64,000 nt of DNA from an uncultured Bacteroidia bacterium (GCA_902778855.1 CACYZM010000005.1:1-64000); one strand, 5' to 3'. Positions 8,522 through 19,758 are shown, counted from the stretch's first letter. The notes: generated by a model not told the origin, from the sequence alone. A program made the numbers and translations.

Positions 8522-10918
8522 TTACAATTCAATGTCAAGGACTTGTTTACCGGGGACATAGGGGATGAAATGGCTGCCGCCGCTGCCGGTGCAGCGGATG
8601 GTCAGGTCGTACTCCGCCTCCCGGAAACGCCGGTGTACCCGGTACGTTCCGTAGCGCAGCGGCAGGCAGGGTTCGACGAGCAGCCCGTCGAACTGCGGCT
8701 TGATGCCGAGAATGAATTCGCTGACCGCCTTCCAGGTCCAGGCAGCCGTGCCGGTGAGCCAGCTGTTCTTCCCTTCGCCGGGGCGGAAGGCGTCTTTGCC
8801 GGCCACCATCTGGCAGAACACATACGGTTCCACCTTGCGCAGGGCCTGGTCCTTGCCGAAGGCCGGGGTGATCTGGCAATAGTGGCGCCAGGCATCCTCC
8901 CGGCGGCCGGCCATCGCCTCGCCGATGATGACCCAAGGGTTATTGTGGCAGAAGATGCCGGCGTTTTCCTTATAGCCCTGCGGGTAGGAGCTGATCTCGC
9001 CGTATTCCTTCAGGTAACGCGTGTAGGCAGGCGTGTTGAGCACCAGACCGTGCTCGCACTCCAGATAGCGCACGGCCGAATCAAGGGCTTTGTCGCAAAG
9101 CCCCTCCTCCGCCCCGATGCGGGCCATGGTGCACCAGCCCTGGCTTTCGATGAAGATCTTGCCTTCCTCGTTCTCGTGCGAGCCGATCTTGTTGCCGTAG
9201 AAGTCGTACGCCCGCAGGAACCATTCGCCGTCCCAGCCGTATTGCCGGACTGCGGCTTCCATCGCCGCCACGGCGGTCCGCACGCTTTCGACATAGGCCG
9301 GATCGGCCGCCACGCGGGGATGGGCCAGCAGTTCGGCGAAATCGCGGCCTTCGGCCACGAAGAGGCCGGCGATCATCAGCGATTCGGCCTGGCTGCCCTC
9401 CGTCTTGTTCTCGGTGGTCTGGAACGACTCGTCGGGGTTGTCAGAGAAGCAGTTCAGGTTGAGGCAGTCGTTCCAGTCGGCGCGGCCGATGAGCGGCAGG
9501 CCGTGCGGCCCGAGGTTGTCGGTCACGTGGCGGAAACTGATCTTGAGATGCGCCAGCAGCGGGACTTCGGTACCCGGCCGGTTATCGAACGGCACGGGCT
9601 CCTGCAGAATGCTGAAATCGCCCGTCTCGCGGATGTAGGCCACCGTGCCGAAAATGAGCCAGAGCGGATCGTCGTTGAACCCGCCGCCGATGTCGTTGTT
9701 GCCGCGCTTGGTGAGAGGCTGGTACTGGTGGTAGCAGCCGCCGTCGGGGAACTGCGTGGCGGCAATGTCGAGAATGCGCTCCCGGGCGCGTTCCGGAATC
9801 AGGTGGACGATGCCGGCCAGGTCCTGGTTGGAGTCGCGGAAGCCCATGCCCCGCCCGATGCCGCTCTCGAAATAGCTGGCGCTGCGGCTCATGAAGAACG
9901 TGATCATGCACTGGTACTGGTTCCACACGTTGACGGTCCGGTCGAGTTCGGGCACGGCGGAAGCCACGGTGAAGCGGCTCAAAAGGTCATCCCAGAAGGC
10001 ACGCAGTTCCGCAAAGGCGGCATCCACCTGCGCACCCGTGGCATAAGCCTGCATCATCGCCCGGGCAGGCGCCTTGTTGATGACGGCGGGTGCCGTGAAT
10101 TTGGCCTCGGGCGGATTCTCCACATAGCCGAGCACGAAGACCAACTCTTCGGACTGGCCGGGATCGAGCGTCAGGTCGAAACGCGGCGCGGCGACCGGGC
10201 TCCAGCCGTGGGCTACGGACTGGCCCGACGTGCCGGCCAGCACCTGCTGCGGCGCGTCGAACCCGTTGTACATCCCGAGGAAGGTTTCGCGGTCCGTGTC
10301 GAAGCCGTCGAAGGGGCGGTTGACGCCGTAGAAGGCATAATGGTCGCGGCGTTCGCGGTATTCCGTCTTATGATACAGGGCGTCGGGCTCCACTTCCACC
10401 TCGCCGGTCGAGAGATTGCGCTGGAAGTTCTCCATATCGGTCGACGCGTTCCACAGGCACCATTCCAGGAAAGCATACAGCTGGAAGGTTTTCTTTTCCG
10501 GGCCGTTGTTCGTCAGGCGGACCCGATGGATTTCGCAGCGATGGCCCAGCGGGACAAAGAAGAGCACATCAGCCCGCAGGCCGGCTTTCTCGCCCACCAC
10601 GCGGGTATAGCCCATGCCGTGCCGGCATTCGTAGAAATCCAGGGGCGTCCGGCAGGGTTTCCAGCCCGGGTTCCAGACCTGGTCGCCGTCCTTGATATAG
10701 AAATACCGGCCGCCGGCGTCCATCGGCACGCCGTTGTAGCGGTAGCGGAGGATGCGCCGGAACTTGGCGTCGCGGCAGAAGCAGTAGCCGCCTGCGGTGT
10801 TGGAAATCAGGGAAAAGAAATCCCGGGTGCCCATATAGTTGATCCAGGGCCAGGGAGTGTCGGGGCGGGTGATCACATATTCCCGCGACGCATCGTCAAA
10901 ATGTCCGAAAGTCGTCAT
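8522..10918 (-). CDS. GH94 glycoside phosphorylase, cellobiose phosphorylase type
   Basis: This is a 798-residue cytoplasmic protein with no signal peptide. The start, MTTFGHFDDASREYVITRPDTP with PWINYMG and NTAGGYCF, and the catalytic segment GRADWNDCLNLNC (general acid Asp) are hallmarks of GH94 cellobiose-type phosphorylases. ESQGWCTMARIGAEEG and SSYPQGYKENAGIFCHNNPW lie in the (alpha/alpha)6 barrel and phosphate site. The enzyme would cleave a beta-linked glucose disaccharide with phosphate to alpha-glucose 1-phosphate plus the acceptor sugar, saving one ATP. The motifs favour cellobiose, but related specificities (laminaribiose, or glucosyl-rhamnose linkages given the neighbours) cannot be excluded. 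It lies 16 bases after the GH3 gene, so a shared transcript is likely. Confidence 0.87.
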   Translation of the reverse strand: MTTFGHFDDASREYVITRPDTPWPWINYMGTRDFFSLISNTAGGYCFCRDAKFRRILRYRYNGVPMDAGGRYFYIKDGDQVWNPGWKPCRTPLDFYECRHGMGYTRVVGEKAGLRADVLFFVPLGHRCEIHRVRLTNNGPEKKTFQLYAFLEWCLWNASTDMENFQRNLSTGEVEVEPDALYHKTEYRERRDHYAFYGVNRPFDGFDTDRETFLGMYNGFDAPQQVLAGTSGQSVAHGWSPVAAPRFDLTLDPGQSEELVFVLGYVENPPEAKFTAPAVINKAPARAMMQAYATGAQVDAAFAELRAFWDDLLSRFTVASAVPELDRTVNVWNQYQCMITFFMSRSASYFESGIGRGMGFRDSNQDLAGIVHLIPERARERILDIAATQFPDGGCYHQYQPLTKRGNNDIGGGFNDDPLWLIFGTVAYIRETGDFSILQEPVPFDNRPGTEVPLLAHLKISFRHVTDNLGPHGLPLIGRADWNDCLNLNCFSDNPDESFQTTENKTEGSQAESLMIAGLFVAEGRDFAELLAHPRVAADPAYVESVRTAVAAMEAAVRQYGWDGEWFLRAYDFYGNKIGSHENEEGKIFIESQGWCTMARIGAEEGLCDKALDSAVRYLECEHGLVLNTPAYTRYLKEYGEISSYPQGYKENAGIFCHNNPWVIIGEAMAGRREDAWRHYCQITPAFGKDQALRKVEPYVFCQMVAGKDAFRPGEGKNSWLTGTAAWTWKAVSEFILGIKPQFDGLLVEPCLPLRYGTYRVHRRFREAEYDLTIRCTGSGGSHFIPYVPGKQVLDIEL

Positions 10919-10934
10919 TCCGGTCGGTTATTCG

Positions 10935-13055
10935 TCAGTATTTGTAATTGATTTTCTGCAGGGCGGCATCGGCCGAAGAGTCTCCCACCAGGAGTTCATA
11001 GTTGCCCCGGCAAGGCGCCATATCCTGCCGGGCCGCATCCCACCAGCAGAAGGTGTCGGGAGTGAGCGGGAACTGGACCTGTGCCGTTTCACCGGCGGCC
11101 AGGTCCACGCGCTGGAAGCCGCGGAGCGTCTTGAGCGGGCCTTCCGCATCGTCGGGCCGGCGGACATAGAGCTGGACCACCGCCGTTCCGGCGCAGGAGC
11201 CGGTGTTGGTCACCGAAACGGTCAGGCGCTTTCCTTTCACCTTCGGTTCGCCGAAGGCGAAGGAAGTGTAGCTCAGGCCATAGCCGAACGGATACAGCGG
11301 CTCGCCGCGGAAATAGCGATAGGTGTGGCCCTCCATATTGTAGTCTTCCACCTCGGGGAGCTGCTCCACATTCTTGTAGAAAGTCACCGGGAGTTTGCCG
11401 GAAGGATTGACGTCGCCGAAAAGGACGTCGGCGATGGCCGTGCCGCCGTCCTGGCCGGGATACCAGGCTTGGAGGATGGCGTCGCAGGTCTCCGTTTCCG
11501 GCACCAGGCCGATGGCGGAGCCGGAGAAGTTCACCAGCACCACCTGCTTGCCGGCTTCGTGCAGGATGCCGAGCAGCCGGCGCTGCACTTCGGGCAGCTC
11601 GATGTCGGTGCGATCGCCGCCGGCGAAGCCCGGCACGGCGACCGGCATCTCCTCCCCTTCCAGGCGCGGCGAAATGCCGCCGGCGAAGACCACGACATCC
11701 ACGCCGTCCAGTTTCCGGAGCACGTCGGCCGGATCCAGGGATACCGGATCCACCAAGTCGCAGGCCCGGTCATAGACCAGGTCGGGCACCCGCGTGCGGA
11801 ACGCATCGAGCAGCGTCACCGTAGATTTGGGAATCGGATTGTAGTTGCCCCACTGCATCGCCGCGTCATCGGCATTCGGGCCGATGAGGGCGATTTTCTG
11901 CCCGGCCTTCAGCGGCAGAATACCGCGGTTGTGCAGCAGCACCATCGATTCGTGCGCAATCGATAGCGACAGAGCCCGGTGTTCGGGGCCTTCCACGATG
12001 GCCGGATCCAGGTCGTCCCACGGGGACGCCCCGTCCATCTCGCCCAGGCGGAAACGCTCGGTGAGCGCCCGGAGCAGGTTCCGGTCGAGGTATTCTTCTT
12101 TCAGCAGGCCCGAAGCGACGGCTTCGGGAATGCTGCGGTACGAAGAGCCGCACTCCACGTCCACGCCGTTTTCAACGGCCGCGGCCGCGGCGGCCGCCTC
12201 GGTGGGCACATACCCGTGCCGGCCCTCCACGAAAAAGTCGGGAATGGCCCAGCAGTCGGAAACGATCATGCCCGCATATTTCCATTCGCCCCGCAGGATG
12301 TCTTTCACCAGATAGTCGGAAGCGGCGCAAGGCTTGCCGCGGAAACGATTGTAGGCCGTCATCACCTCCTTGACGCCGGCTTTGGTCACCAGGTCCTTGA
12401 ACGCCGGCAGATAGGTTTCACGCAGGTCGCGTTCGCTGACCTGGGCGTCGAACTGATGCCGGTTGCTCTCCAGGCCCGAATGCACGGCGAAGTGCTTGGC
12501 GCAGGCGTGGGCTTTCAGCACGGGCGCCTTGGGATCGCCCTGCAGGCCGCGCACGACCGCCATGCCCAGCTGGCCGGTGAGATACGGGTCTTCGCCGTAG
12601 GTTTCCATCCCGCGGCCCCAGCGCGGGTCGCGGAAGATGTTGATGTTGGGCGTCCAGAACGTAAGTCCCTGATACTGCCCCACCGTTCCCGATTCGCGGG
12701 CCGCGCGGTTCTTGACCCGGGCCTCGTCGGAAACGGCCGTGAACACGGCTTCGATCTTTTCCGTATCGAACGAGGCGGCCATGCCGATGGGCTGCGGGAA
12801 TACCGTGGCGCTGCCGTTGCGGGCTACGCCGTGCAGCGCTTCGTTCCACCAGTTGTAGGCAGGGATGCCGAGCCGCGGGATGGCCTGGGATTCATACTGG
12901 ACCAGGGCCGTCTTCTCCTCGAGCGTCAGCTTCGAGAGCAGGTCGGCCGCCCGCACTTCGGCAGGCAGGGTCTTGTCGAGATAGGAAACTTCCTTGGGGG
13001 CGTTGCAGGCCGGCAGCAGCGCCAGCGGCAACAGGAGCAGAAACAGACGTTTCAT
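10935..13055 (-). CDS. GH3 beta-glycosidase lipoprotein (beta-glucosidase/beta-xylosidase type)
   Basis: This is a 706-residue protein with a lipoprotein signal (LLPAC lipobox, Cys17), so it is probably anchored in the periplasm or at the cell surface. The GH3 TIM-barrel has NWWNEALHGVAR, FPQPIGMAASFD, DPRWGRGMETYGEDPYL and the KHFAVHSGLE motif. The catalytic nucleophile is probably Asp267 in GMIVSDCW. The alpha/beta-sandwich domain (IALIGPNADD) and a C-terminal fibronectin-III-like domain (SYTSFAFGEPKV onwards) follow. It would remove non-reducing beta-linked sugars and feed the cytosolic GH94 phosphorylase. Its start overlaps the methyltransferase stop by 4 bases. The NWWNEALHG motif is shared with beta-xylosidases, so xylosidase activity is an alternative. 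Confidence 0.88.
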   Translation of the reverse strand: MKRLFLLLLPLALLPACNAPKEVSYLDKTLPAEVRAADLLSKLTLEEKTALVQYESQAIPRLGIPAYNWWNEALHGVARNGSATVFPQPIGMAASFDTEKIEAVFTAVSDEARVKNRAARESGTVGQYQGLTFWTPNINIFRDPRWGRGMETYGEDPYLTGQLGMAVVRGLQGDPKAPVLKAHACAKHFAVHSGLESNRHQFDAQVSERDLRETYLPAFKDLVTKAGVKEVMTAYNRFRGKPCAASDYLVKDILRGEWKYAGMIVSDCWAIPDFFVEGRHGYVPTEAAAAAAAVENGVDVECGSSYRSIPEAVASGLLKEEYLDRNLLRALTERFRLGEMDGASPWDDLDPAIVEGPEHRALSLSIAHESMVLLHNRGILPLKAGQKIALIGPNADDAAMQWGNYNPIPKSTVTLLDAFRTRVPDLVYDRACDLVDPVSLDPADVLRKLDGVDVVVFAGGISPRLEGEEMPVAVPGFAGGDRTDIELPEVQRRLLGILHEAGKQVVLVNFSGSAIGLVPETETCDAILQAWYPGQDGGTAIADVLFGDVNPSGKLPVTFYKNVEQLPEVEDYNMEGHTYRYFRGEPLYPFGYGLSYTSFAFGEPKVKGKRLTVSVTNTGSCAGTAVVQLYVRRPDDAEGPLKTLRGFQRVDLAAGETAQVQFPLTPDTFCWWDAARQDMAPCRGNYELLVGDSSADAALQKINYKY

Positions 13056-14137
13056 GGCAGTTTGGTATGGATGCGACGGTTGGACGGTAACAGGGAATTG
13101 GTGCGGTTGCCCAGGTTCTTGACAAAGCCCAGGCCGAGCCCCTCGCAGGTAAGCAGCAGATAGCCCCGGGGCGCGTCGGGAAGCACGAGCGCTTCTTTCG
13201 ACAGGAAGCGCAGAGCTTCCTCCCGCGAGACGGGATATTCTTCATATGCCAGGCCTTCCACGAGTGCACGGCGGACGGCCAGGGCAAAATCGGCTTCCGG
13301 AACGAGGTCGCGGCCCTTGCGCGTGGCCACGGCCGTGCCGGAAGCGATGACCTTCAGCCGCTTCTCCAGCGTCGGGAGCGCGGCGGCCAGGGGTTCGTCC
13401 ACCTGTTTGAGGAGCTCTTTTCGTTCGACCAGCGGCATAGGATCAGGGTTTATGGGGGCGGGCCACACGTCGGCCAGGATCCGCCGCTGGCGCGCAGCGC
13501 AGAGGCGGACGGTGTCGGGCGACCACTCCGCCACGGCCCGGGGATCCTTGCGGAACATCCCTTCGCCCGAGCAGGGAGCGTCGACCAGGACGAAATCGAA
13601 GAAATCTTTCAGGGTCGTGAACGCGGCCGGGTCGGAGGACGTGACGGCCACGTTGGAACAGCCCCAGCGGGCGACGTTTTCGGCCAGCACCGTGGCCCGC
13701 GCGGGCACCACTTCATTGGCGACCAGCAGCGAGGATGGGTCGAGATGCGAAAGCAGCTGGGTTGTCTTGCCGCCCGGCGCCGCACACAGGTCGAGCACGC
13801 GGATGCCGCCGCGGCCGCCCATTTCCCGGACGGCCTGCTCGAACAGGCTTCCCACATACATCGAAGAGGCCTCCTGCACATAATAGGCGCCGGCGTGGAA
13901 CAGCGGGTCGAAGGTGAAGGAAGGCCGGTCGTTCAAGTAGAAGCCTTCCTCAGGCGCCCACCCGACCGGATCGCCGGCCAGGGGGCCGAAATGGTCACGC
14001 AAAGCGGCGAGCGTCATCTTGAACGGATTGACGCGCACCGAAACCGCCGGCTCGCCGGCCAGGGCGGAAAGCACCTTCTCCGCGCGGTCGGCGCCGAGTC
14101 TTTCCGTCAAACCGTTGACAAATTCCGGAGGAAACAT
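13052..14137 (-). CDS. RsmF-like rRNA cytosine-C5 methyltransferase, internally deleted
   Basis: This is a 361-residue NOL1/NOP2/Sun-family protein. The N-terminal RNA-binding part (PAVSVRVNPFK) and SAM motifs are intact: VLDLCAAPGGKTTQL, then VANEVVPARA, then DFVLVDAPCSGEGMF with the PC cysteine. After CAARQRRILADVWPA the sequence jumps to INPDPMPLVERK at about position 13,430-13,460. The expected stretch with GG-x-YSTCT, which holds the nucleophilic cysteine, is missing, as are about 90 further residues. The C-terminal PUA-like end (GLGLGFVKNLGNRTN) is present and in frame. The protein could bind RNA and SAM but should not methylate. I chose the ATG at 14137, because a -7 box (TATCTTTG on the minus strand, 14161-14168) would place the transcript start between it and the earlier ATG at 14161. 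Confidence 0.8.
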   Translation of the reverse strand: MFPPEFVNGLTERLGADRAEKVLSALAGEPAVSVRVNPFKMTLAALRDHFGPLAGDPVGWAPEEGFYLNDRPSFTFDPLFHAGAYYVQEASSMYVGSLFEQAVREMGGRGGIRVLDLCAAPGGKTTQLLSHLDPSSLLVANEVVPARATVLAENVARWGCSNVAVTSSDPAAFTTLKDFFDFVLVDAPCSGEGMFRKDPRAVAEWSPDTVRLCAARQRRILADVWPAPINPDPMPLVERKELLKQVDEPLAAALPTLEKRLKVIASGTAVATRKGRDLVPEADFALAVRRALVEGLAYEEYPVSREEALRFLSKEALVLPDAPRGYLLLTCEGLGLGFVKNLGNRTNSLLPSNRRIHTKLP

Positions 14138-14168
14138 TATTTTTGTGACCGCATTTGTCACAAAGATA
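14138..14168. promoter_or_regulatory. Overlapping divergent promoters with a TTTGTGAC palindrome
   Basis: TTTGTGAC (14142-14149) and GTCACAAA (14157-14164) form a perfect 8-bp inverted repeat with a 7-base spacer. TATTTTTG at 14138-14145 reads as a plus-strand -7 box for the Nudix gene. CAAAGATA at 14161-14168 is a minus-strand -7 box for the methyltransferase gene. The palindrome therefore spans both promoters and is placed to be an operator. No regulator gene is adjacent. Confidence 0.5.
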
Positions 14169-14175
14169 GCAAAAA

Positions 14176-14652
14176 ATGCAGAACGTTTATTTCGAGCGGG
14201 AACGCGTCGCGGTCGATGACGCGAGTTTCGCGGAATTCTGCGCCCGGTTCCGGGAAATCCCGGCCGGCGGCGGCCTCGTCCGCAACAAGGAAGGCCAATA
14301 TCTCCTCATCTGCCGTCACCAGCTCTGGGACCTGCCCAAAGGCAAGCAGGAGCCCGATGAAAACATCGAAACCTGCGCCCTGCGCGAGGTCGAGGAAGAG
14401 ACCGGCCTGAAGAACCTGCGCCTGGGCGAACTCATCTGCGTCACCCACCACACCTACCGGGTATTCGGCGAGGACTGCCTCAAGCATACCTGGTGGTTCC
14501 GGATGTACGACGACGCGGAAGAATCGCTCGTCCCGCAGGAGGAGGAGGACATCACCGCCGCCCGCTGGGTAAAAAAAGAGTGCCTCCCGGAATACCTGGA
14601 AGGCACTTATCCCTCGATTCGCGAAGTGTTTATTTCCGCAGGTCTGTTATGA
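14176..14652 (+). CDS. Nudix hydrolase
   Basis: This 158-residue protein has a perfect Nudix box (GX5EX7REUXEEXGU) at about residues 56-78: GKQEPDENIETCALREVEEE followed by TGL. The box binds Mg2+ and cleaves a nucleoside diphosphate linked to another moiety. The preceding segment GGGLVRNKEGQYLLICRHQLWDLPKGK is typical of small house-cleaning Nudix enzymes related to MutT and diadenosine polyphosphate hydrolases. The substrate cannot be told from the sequence. The gene diverges from the methyltransferase gene across the palindromic promoter region. Its last 23 bases overlap the end of the convergent LolA-like gene. Confidence 0.88.
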   Translation: MQNVYFERERVAVDDASFAEFCARFREIPAGGGLVRNKEGQYLLICRHQLWDLPKGKQEPDENIETCALREVEEETGLKNLRLGELICVTHHTYRVFGEDCLKHTWWFRMYDDAEESLVPQEEEDITAARWVKKECLPEYLEGTYPSIREVFISAGLL

Positions 14653-15058
14653 TGGTGTCGTCCCCGAAAATGGCGGGGTCGATGATGAAGAACGTGGCGG
14701 ACCAGGCTTCCGGTTTTTCCTGGATGTCCGTCAGCGTAATCGTGTAGGTATCGTACAGCACCACGGCCGTACGGTCGGCGGCTTTGCTCACCTTGATTTC
14801 CTTGAGGAACGACACGTCGTTGTTCTCGATCACCATCTCGTCGCTGCCGGGCGAATAGATCCAGCGGTCCTTGCCGTTGCAGTAGACCTGCATCCAATCC
14901 GTTTCCAGCCGGTAGGACTCGTCCTGGACATAGCCCTTGCCTTCGGCGACCGTCTTGCCGGTCGTGTTGTCGACCATCTTGAACTGGCAGGAGAAGCGCT
15001 GCTGCGCACCGGCTGCGGTGCAGAGCAGGATCGTAAGCAGAAGAATCACCCGTTTCAT
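14630..15058 (-). CDS. LolA-like outer-membrane lipoprotein carrier protein
   Basis: This 142-residue protein starts with a cleavable signal peptide (MKRVILLLTILLCTAAGAQQ). It then has the half-barrel pattern of Bacteroidetes LolA-like proteins: FSCQFKMVDNTTGKTVAEGK, YRLETDWMQVYCNGKDRWIY and DEMVIENNDVSFL. It would ferry lipoproteins or other lipids through the periplasm. It lies 13 bases downstream of ftsK on the same strand, an order common in this phylum. It is shorter than E. coli LolA (about 180 residues mature) but normal for the Bacteroidetes form. Confidence 0.75.
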   Translation of the reverse strand: MKRVILLLTILLCTAAGAQQRFSCQFKMVDNTTGKTVAEGKGYVQDESYRLETDWMQVYCNGKDRWIYSPGSDEMVIENNDVSFLKEIKVSKAADRTAVVLYDTYTITLTDIQEKPEAWSATFFIIDPAIFGDDTIITDLRK

Positions 15059-15071
15059 AGCACGTTCTTTT

Positions 15072-17558
<2,487 letters not shown>

Positions 17559-17564
17559 CGTCTG

Positions 17565-18203
17565 CTATTTCTTGCGCTTCCAGTTGCGGTTCTTGCGGTT
17601 GTTGCCGTAGCCCTGGCCGTTCTGGGCAGCGTTCTGCCCCGGCCGGGCAAAATTGGCGTTCTGGGAAATGGCGCCCAGATGGACGTCGGCGGGCACTTTG
17701 AGTTTGCCGTCGGAGAGGCGTTCAATGTCGGCGAAGATCGTCTCTTCGGCCACGTTGTCCTTGTTCCAGATAAGGTATTGCTGACGCATATACAGGGCCA
17801 GCACGCGGATCATCTCCTTCTTGGTGTCGTCTTCCTCGCGGTCGGCGATCAGGGCGATCATATTCTCGATGTTGCGGCCGTAGCAGGCGGCCTTGATGGG
17901 CCGCTCGGGCAGGCTGATCACGTCGGGACGCTCTTCGAACTGCTGGGGCGTCGGGGCGGGGAACGGCGCGTCGATGTCCAGGTCGAAGCCGCCGATCACG
18001 TGGGCGTGGTCCCAGAGCTTATGCTTGTAGTCGTTGAATTCGCGGATCTGCGGATTGAGGATGCCCATCACCTGGACCACGGCGCGCATCTGCTGGCTGC
18101 GCTTCTCCTTGTCCTCGATGGCCTTCACCTGCTCGATCATCTTCTGTACGTGGCGGCCGTATTCGGGCAGCACCAACTTCTCTCTCTGCGTATTGTAATC
18201 CAT
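17565..18203 (-). CDS. DUF4290 family protein
   Basis: This 212-residue soluble protein begins MDYNTQREKLVLPEYGRHVQKMIEQ, the conserved opening of DUF4290, a family restricted to Bacteroidetes and usually encoded just upstream of ftsK. The body is mainly helical (residues 20-150) with conserved NPQIREFNDYKHKLWDH and YGRNIENMI blocks. The last 30 residues are basic and rich in Asn and Gly, suggesting nucleic-acid contact. Function is unknown; the gene order suggests a link with division or chromosome handling, but this is inference. A -7 type box (TATCTTTG, minus strand, 18232-18239) lies upstream. Confidence 0.82.
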   Translation of the reverse strand: MDYNTQREKLVLPEYGRHVQKMIEQVKAIEDKEKRSQQMRAVVQVMGILNPQIREFNDYKHKLWDHAHVIGGFDLDIDAPFPAPTPQQFEERPDVISLPERPIKAACYGRNIENMIALIADREEDDTKKEMIRVLALYMRQQYLIWNKDNVAEETIFADIERLSDGKLKVPADVHLGAISQNANFARPGQNAAQNGQGYGNNRKNRNWKRKK

Positions 18204-18276
18204 ATTCGCGGTTTTGTGTCAAATTAACTTACAAAGATACTTTAATAATCTTAACTTTGCATAAATTTTTACGACG

Positions 18277-19146
18277 ATGCAGAAAGTCTTGATCACGGGC
18301 GCTTTTGGCCAGCTGGGTACGGAACTTCAATTGCTTGCGGACGGACGGTCCGAATTCATTTTCACCGACATCCGGGCCGAAGGTCCGGTGCAGGCGCTCG
18401 ACATCTGCGACGCCGCGGCCGTGGAGCGCTTCGTGGCGGAAAACAACGTGGGCGCCATCGTCAACTGCGCCGCCTACACCGACGTGAACCGCGCCGAAAG
18501 CGACACGGCCCTCTGCCAGGCCATCAACGCCGACGGGCCGGCCAACCTGGCGCGCAGCGCCCGGCGGCACGGCGCCGCCCTGGTCCAGATCTCCACGGAA
18601 TACGTGTTCGACGGCCGGCGCCGCAGCGGCGGCTACGTGGAGACCGACCGCCGGCACCCCCTGTCGGCCTACGGCCGCAGCAAGCGCGACGGCGAAGACC
18701 GCGTCCGCCGCAGCGGCTGCCGCGGCGTAATCATCCGCACGTCGTGGCTGTATTCCCCGTTCGGCAAGAACTTCGTGAAAACCATGCTCCGTCTGGGCGC
18801 CGAGAAGGAAGAAATCGGCGTGGTGCGCGACCAGGTCGGTTCCCCGACCTACGCCCGCAACCTGGCCCGGGCCATTCTGACCATCCTTCCCCAAATCGGC
18901 GACCGCCGCGGCGAAATCTATCATTTCACCGACGGGGGCACCTGCGCCTGGTCGGACTTCGCCGCCGCCATTATGGAAGAGGCGGGGCTGCCGTGCCGGG
19001 TCAAGCCCATCACGACCGCCGAATACCCCACCCCGGCCGTCCGGCCGGCGTGCTCCGTGATGTCCAAGGATAAAATCCGCCGCGATTTCGGGATCACGCC
19101 CGTTCCCTGGCGGGATTCGCTCAAAGACTGTCTGCGGCGTCTTTGA
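18277..19146 (+). CDS. rfbD: dTDP-4-dehydrorhamnose reductase
   Basis: This 289-residue extended SDR enzyme has the Rossmann fingerprint TGAFGQLG at residues 6-13. It also has VNCAAYTDVNRAE and QISTEYVFDG, and its catalytic YxxxK is probably YGRSK in LSAYGRSKRDGED. It reduces dTDP-6-deoxy-L-lyxo-4-hexulose to dTDP-L-rhamnose with NAD(P)H for surface polysaccharide. Its final 26 bases overlap the convergent rfbC gene, so the two last enzymes of dTDP-rhamnose synthesis are encoded tail to tail. A TAACTTTG -7 box lies at 18252-18259, 18 bases before the ATG. Confidence 0.92.
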   Translation: MQKVLITGAFGQLGTELQLLADGRSEFIFTDIRAEGPVQALDICDAAAVERFVAENNVGAIVNCAAYTDVNRAESDTALCQAINADGPANLARSARRHGAALVQISTEYVFDGRRRSGGYVETDRRHPLSAYGRSKRDGEDRVRRSGCRGVIIRTSWLYSPFGKNFVKTMLRLGAEKEEIGVVRDQVGSPTYARNLARAILTILPQIGDRRGEIYHFTDGGTCAWSDFAAAIMEEAGLPCRVKPITTAEYPTPAVRPACSVMSKDKIRRDFGITPVPWRDSLKDCLRRL

Positions 19147-19684
19147 AAACGTCCCGGAAAAGGGGCGCGCGCGCATCTTTGGCAGACAGGATCACTGCTT
19201 CGGGCGAAATGCCCCAGTCGATGGCGATGGTCGGATCGCTCCACAGGAAGGAGCCTTCCGCCTCGGGCGCATAGTAGTTGTCGCATTTATACTGGAATAT
19301 CGTATCGTCCTCCAGCACCAGGAATCCGTGGGCGAAGCCGCGCGGAATGAAAAACTGACGCTTGTTCTCGCCGCTCAGTTCCACCGTCACATACTTTCCG
19401 AAGGTCGGGGAGCCGGGACGGATGTCGACCGCCACGTCGAGCACCCGGCCGCGCACCACGCGCAGCAGTTTGGCCTGGGCCGCCTCCCCTTTCTGGAAAT
19501 GCATCCCCCGCAGCACGCCGCGGCGCGCCGACCAGGATTCGTTGTCCTGCACGAAGTGGACGGGACCGGCGTGCGCCTCGAAATCGCCACGGGAGAAAGA
19601 TTCGAAGAAATAGCCGCGGTTGTCGCCGAAAACCCTGGGTTCGAGGATCAGCGGGCCGTCGATGTCAGTTTGTAGGTAATTCAT
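19121..19684 (-). CDS. rfbC: dTDP-4-dehydrorhamnose 3,5-epimerase
   Basis: This 187-residue cupin-fold enzyme inverts C3 and C5 of dTDP-4-dehydro-6-deoxyglucose. The signature runs PRVFGDNRGYFFESFS, FVQDNESWS, GVLRGMHFQKG (active-site His), DVAVDIRPGSPTFGKY and FIPRGFAHGFLVLED, then the FQYKCDNYYAPEAEG block. I placed the start at 19684 (MNYLQTDIDG), the conserved N-terminus, rather than 12 codons upstream, because a -7 box on the minus strand (CAAAGATA at 19707-19714) lies between. It overlaps rfbD by 26 bases at the 3' ends. RfbA and RfbB are not in the window. Confidence 0.92.
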   Translation of the reverse strand: MNYLQTDIDGPLILEPRVFGDNRGYFFESFSRGDFEAHAGPVHFVQDNESWSARRGVLRGMHFQKGEAAQAKLLRVVRGRVLDVAVDIRPGSPTFGKYVTVELSGENKRQFFIPRGFAHGFLVLEDDTIFQYKCDNYYAPEAEGSFLWSDPTIAIDWGISPEAVILSAKDARAPLFRDVFKDAADSL

Positions 19685-19758
19685 CGGAAAATGCTTAACA
19701 ACCGTACAAAGATAGCGCAATTTTCATAACTTTGTTGAGATAATGCCAACGATCCATT

